A DNA stretch of 6,571 bases from Polyangium sp. (in: bacteria) (GTDB lineage Bacteria; Myxococcota_A; Polyangia; Palsa-1104): positions 1 to 6,571 of the forward strand of contig JANWLJ010000143.1 in assembly GCA_025450955.1 (NCBI GenBank), read 5' to 3'. The position numbers and the translations under genes are program-made. The notes beneath the pieces are model-generated. The model did not search any database. It was not told the DNA's origin and saw only the letters and a program-made list of their open reading frames with translations. Every line of letters begins with the position of its first letter. Within the stretch, counting starts at the first letter, position 1. Of this stretch, positions 5,181 to 6,571 are shown one piece after another.

Positions 5181-5765
5181 ATGTTCTATCCAGAGCGTTC
5201 CGCATTTCAGGCCAAGATCCAGGCTCCATTCGTGCTCGCTCAGATCAACGCGCTCAAGGCCAGCATCTTCAAATCTTCGGCGGAGATTCAGACCGCTCTC
5301 TCGGTCGCCGACAGCATCGCGCAGCGGTACGAGCTCACCCGTCCGGATCTCTTCATCCCGGCGCGTGAAACCTTCGGCGCGATTTTGGAGCCGCTCTCCA
5401 ATATCGCGCACGCGGGCACCATCCGGCGTATTGGCCTCGGTATCTTTCCCCAGTACATGAAAATCCTCGGTGTACCCGCGGGCGGCGCCAAAGCGGCGCT
5501 TGGGGTGAATACGCCGAGCGATCTGGTTCGCAACGTCTGCGAGGCCTACGGCCGCTGCGTGACCGGACCCGGCGCCGGCGCGCTCACCCCGACCCGGATC
5601 GATTCCAAATCGGCGGTGGTGAGCGACACCACCTTCGTCCCCTGCTCGCTTCAGTCGGGCGTGTTCATCGGCGCCGGGCAGATCACCGGCCTCAAGCTGA
5701 TGGTGCGCGAGACCCAGTGCCGCCTGCGCGGTCACTCGAGCTGCATCTACGAAATCGACTGGTAG
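5181..5765 (+). CDS. Small protein with V4R-like C-terminal ligand-binding motif
   Basis: A soluble 194-residue protein with no signal peptide or clear membrane segment. The C-terminal third resembles the V4R (4-vinyl-reductase-like) domain, which binds small hydrophobic ligands in regulators and tetrapyrrole enzymes: PCSLQSGVFIGAGQITG (154-170), then E177-x2-C180-x3-G184-x3-C188-x-Y190 and a terminal EIDW. The paired cysteines with Gly between them are the clearest part. The N-terminal half (~10-95) looks mainly helical. Further cysteines are at 120, 126 and 155. The start at ATG 5181 has a purine-rich AGAAGGGGG 8 nt upstream; GTG 5175 and in-frame ATGs at 5112 and 5127 are alternatives, and the frame is open to 4914. 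It could instead belong to a lineage-specific myxobacterial family of similar size (for example TIGR02265/DUF2378), which I cannot exclude. Coding is sure; the domain call is moderate. Confidence 0.8.
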   Translation: MFYPERSAFQAKIQAPFVLAQINALKASIFKSSAEIQTALSVADSIAQRYELTRPDLFIPARETFGAILEPLSNIAHAGTIRRIGLGIFPQYMKILGVPAGGAKAALGVNTPSDLVRNVCEAYGRCVTGPGAGALTPTRIDSKSAVVSDTTFVPCSLQSGVFIGAGQITGLKLMVRETQCRLRGHSSCIYEIDW

Positions 5766-5766
5766 C

Positions 5767-5796
5767 GCGCCAAGGCCTCCGCGGAGGCCCTGGCGC
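5767..5796. terminator. Hairpin between convergent genes, candidate bidirectional terminator
   Basis: Two nested arms, 5767-5780 and 5783-5796, pair at 13 of 14 positions (one A/C mismatch at 5773/5790); the two innermost pairs would open to form a loop. The core is a perfect 16-bp palindrome centred on CCGCGG. It begins one base after the stop of the V4R-like gene and ends 14 nt before the HDO stop, where a shared terminator is expected. Neither side has a real T tract, so it may need Rho or simply block 3' exonucleases. Confidence 0.55.
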
Positions 5797-5810
5797 TGCC
5801 TGGGCGTAAA

Positions 5811-6530
5811 TCAGGTGAGAATCTGGGGATCGGTCGGCGAAGACTTGCGCTTCGCCGGAAGCGGCACGCCGAGCATCTCGGCCGGGAGCACCGCCAGCGT
5901 CTTTGCCGGCTGATTCACCCACGAAGAGAGCATCGCGTTGTAAAGGCTGGCGCTGTGCCAAAGCACCTGCTGATAATAGCGTCCGGTGCTCGATTCCGGC
6001 CGCACATCGCCGCAGCGATCGAGCCCCATCGTGAGGTGGACGTTGTCGACCTCGCGGTGCACCTTCCAATAATTGCCGCTCAGGATATCGAGCCGCTCGA
6101 GCACCGGGATCACCGCGGTGTAGAAGTCGAGCGCGACCCCTTCGCTGAGCAGGTTGAGCCCGATCACCTGGACGTCGCAGGTGTCGCGCACCGCGCTGCG
6201 CCAGCAAAACGCCAGGCTGTTGACCGTGGCGGGACTGGCGGGCTGCGGCTCGCTGCCGTCGAGAAATCCATATTTTTCCATCCAGCCGAGCAGCAGATCC
6301 GGATGATCCGCTTCCTGCACCGCGTGCTCGGCGAAGATGCCCTGATAGTTTCTGTCTTTGCAGAGCGAATAGCGCAGGCACAGCGCGGAGGTGAACTCCC
6401 GCGACTGGTGAATGAGCTGATGGACCCACTTCAGATCGCTCGGACGCTGCACCTGGGCGAGCGACTGGAAGAACGGACCGGATCGAAGCTGCGCCCGATA
6501 TCGCTCTGATAAATCAAGCAGCCATTCCAT
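5811..6530 (-). CDS. Heme-oxygenase-like diiron oxidase (HDO, iron-containing redox enzyme family)
   Basis: A cytoplasmic, all-helical 239-residue protein of the TenA/PqqC/heme-oxygenase-like fold, in the branch that assembles a non-heme diiron centre and activates O2. Known members include the decarboxylase UndA, the N-oxygenase domain of SznF, the C-C lyase BesC and CADD. The candidate ligands fall in the expected order: E73-x2-H76 on one helix, E130 in the helix LLSEGVALDFY, and H158-x3-D162-x2-H165 in YWKVHREVDNVH; the spacing H76 to E130 (54) and E130 to H158 (28) fits the family. E45 is a possible helix-1 carboxylate, less certain. That is a full three-His/three-carboxylate set, so activity is plausible; the substrate is unknown. 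The start at 6530 has GGAG 8 nt upstream in a purine-rich leader. The last ~25 residues are basic and probably disordered. Convergent with the V4R-like gene. TenA-like or PqqC-like metal-free function is less likely given the ligands. Confidence 0.8.
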   Translation of the reverse strand: MEWLLDLSERYRAQLRSGPFFQSLAQVQRPSDLKWVHQLIHQSREFTSALCLRYSLCKDRNYQGIFAEHAVQEADHPDLLLGWMEKYGFLDGSEPQPASPATVNSLAFCWRSAVRDTCDVQVIGLNLLSEGVALDFYTAVIPVLERLDILSGNYWKVHREVDNVHLTMGLDRCGDVRPESSTGRYYQQVLWHSASLYNAMLSSWVNQPAKTLAVLPAEMLGVPLPAKRKSSPTDPQILT

Positions 6531-6571
6531 TTTGCTTTCTCCCTTTTTTTGCTGACACCTGTGTTCGAAAA

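Noticed and set aside
5692..6429. A 245-codon minus-strand frame overlapping the HDO and the V4R-like gene.
   Set aside because: Arg/Ala-rich shadow in another frame of the HDO gene, which carries the metal-ligand pattern and a good ribosome binding site.

Overview
The window is very GC-rich, with coding frames that end mostly in G or C. It reads as chromosomal DNA of a myxobacterium or a close deltaproteobacterial relative (Myxococcota). The best taxonomic hint is the lipoprotein set: a cysteine-rich stretch (CX5CX6CCX3CX5C), an IPT/TIG-like domain and a Kelch-type propeller in one secreted protein is a common myxobacterial arrangement. This is inference; there is no phylogenetic marker beyond infA and one tRNA.

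Layout. (a) 1-789, minus: an AI-2E-family membrane permease cut by the left edge. Its last ~20 visible codons lie in an almost pure G/C stretch and look degraded. (b) 835-960, plus: a near-consensus sigma-70 promoter and a tRNA-Leu(GAG), divergent from the permease. (c) 4332 down to 990, minus: a likely three-gene operon of a short-chain dehydrogenase/reductase, a Kelch-propeller lipoprotein (4-nt gap, with the ribosome binding site overlapping the SDR stop) and a second, smaller propeller lipoprotein (45-nt gap). (d) 4371-4688, plus: a small unrecognised protein, divergent from the SDR. (e) 4938 down to 4720, minus: infA (translation initiation factor IF-1), alone rather than in a ribosomal-protein operon. 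(f) 4939-5180: a 242-nt gene-free gap with a strong G/C hairpin. (g) 5181-5765, plus: a ~194-aa protein whose C-terminus looks like a V4R ligand-binding domain. (h) 6530 down to 5811, minus: a heme-oxygenase-like diiron oxidase (HDO) with an apparently intact metal-ligand set. It converges on (g), with a long hairpin between the two.

How they may work together. The SDR would act in the cytoplasm and the two propeller proteins would be anchored in the envelope, so their likely co-transcription is clear but a shared pathway is not. The V4R-like protein and the HDO are both small-molecule proteins side by side, but they are convergent and so not one transcript. There is no CRISPR array, transposase, phage gene or obvious defence system. 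The items most worth following up are the HDO, the V4R-like neighbour, the 105-aa orphan and the 5002-5037 hairpin.
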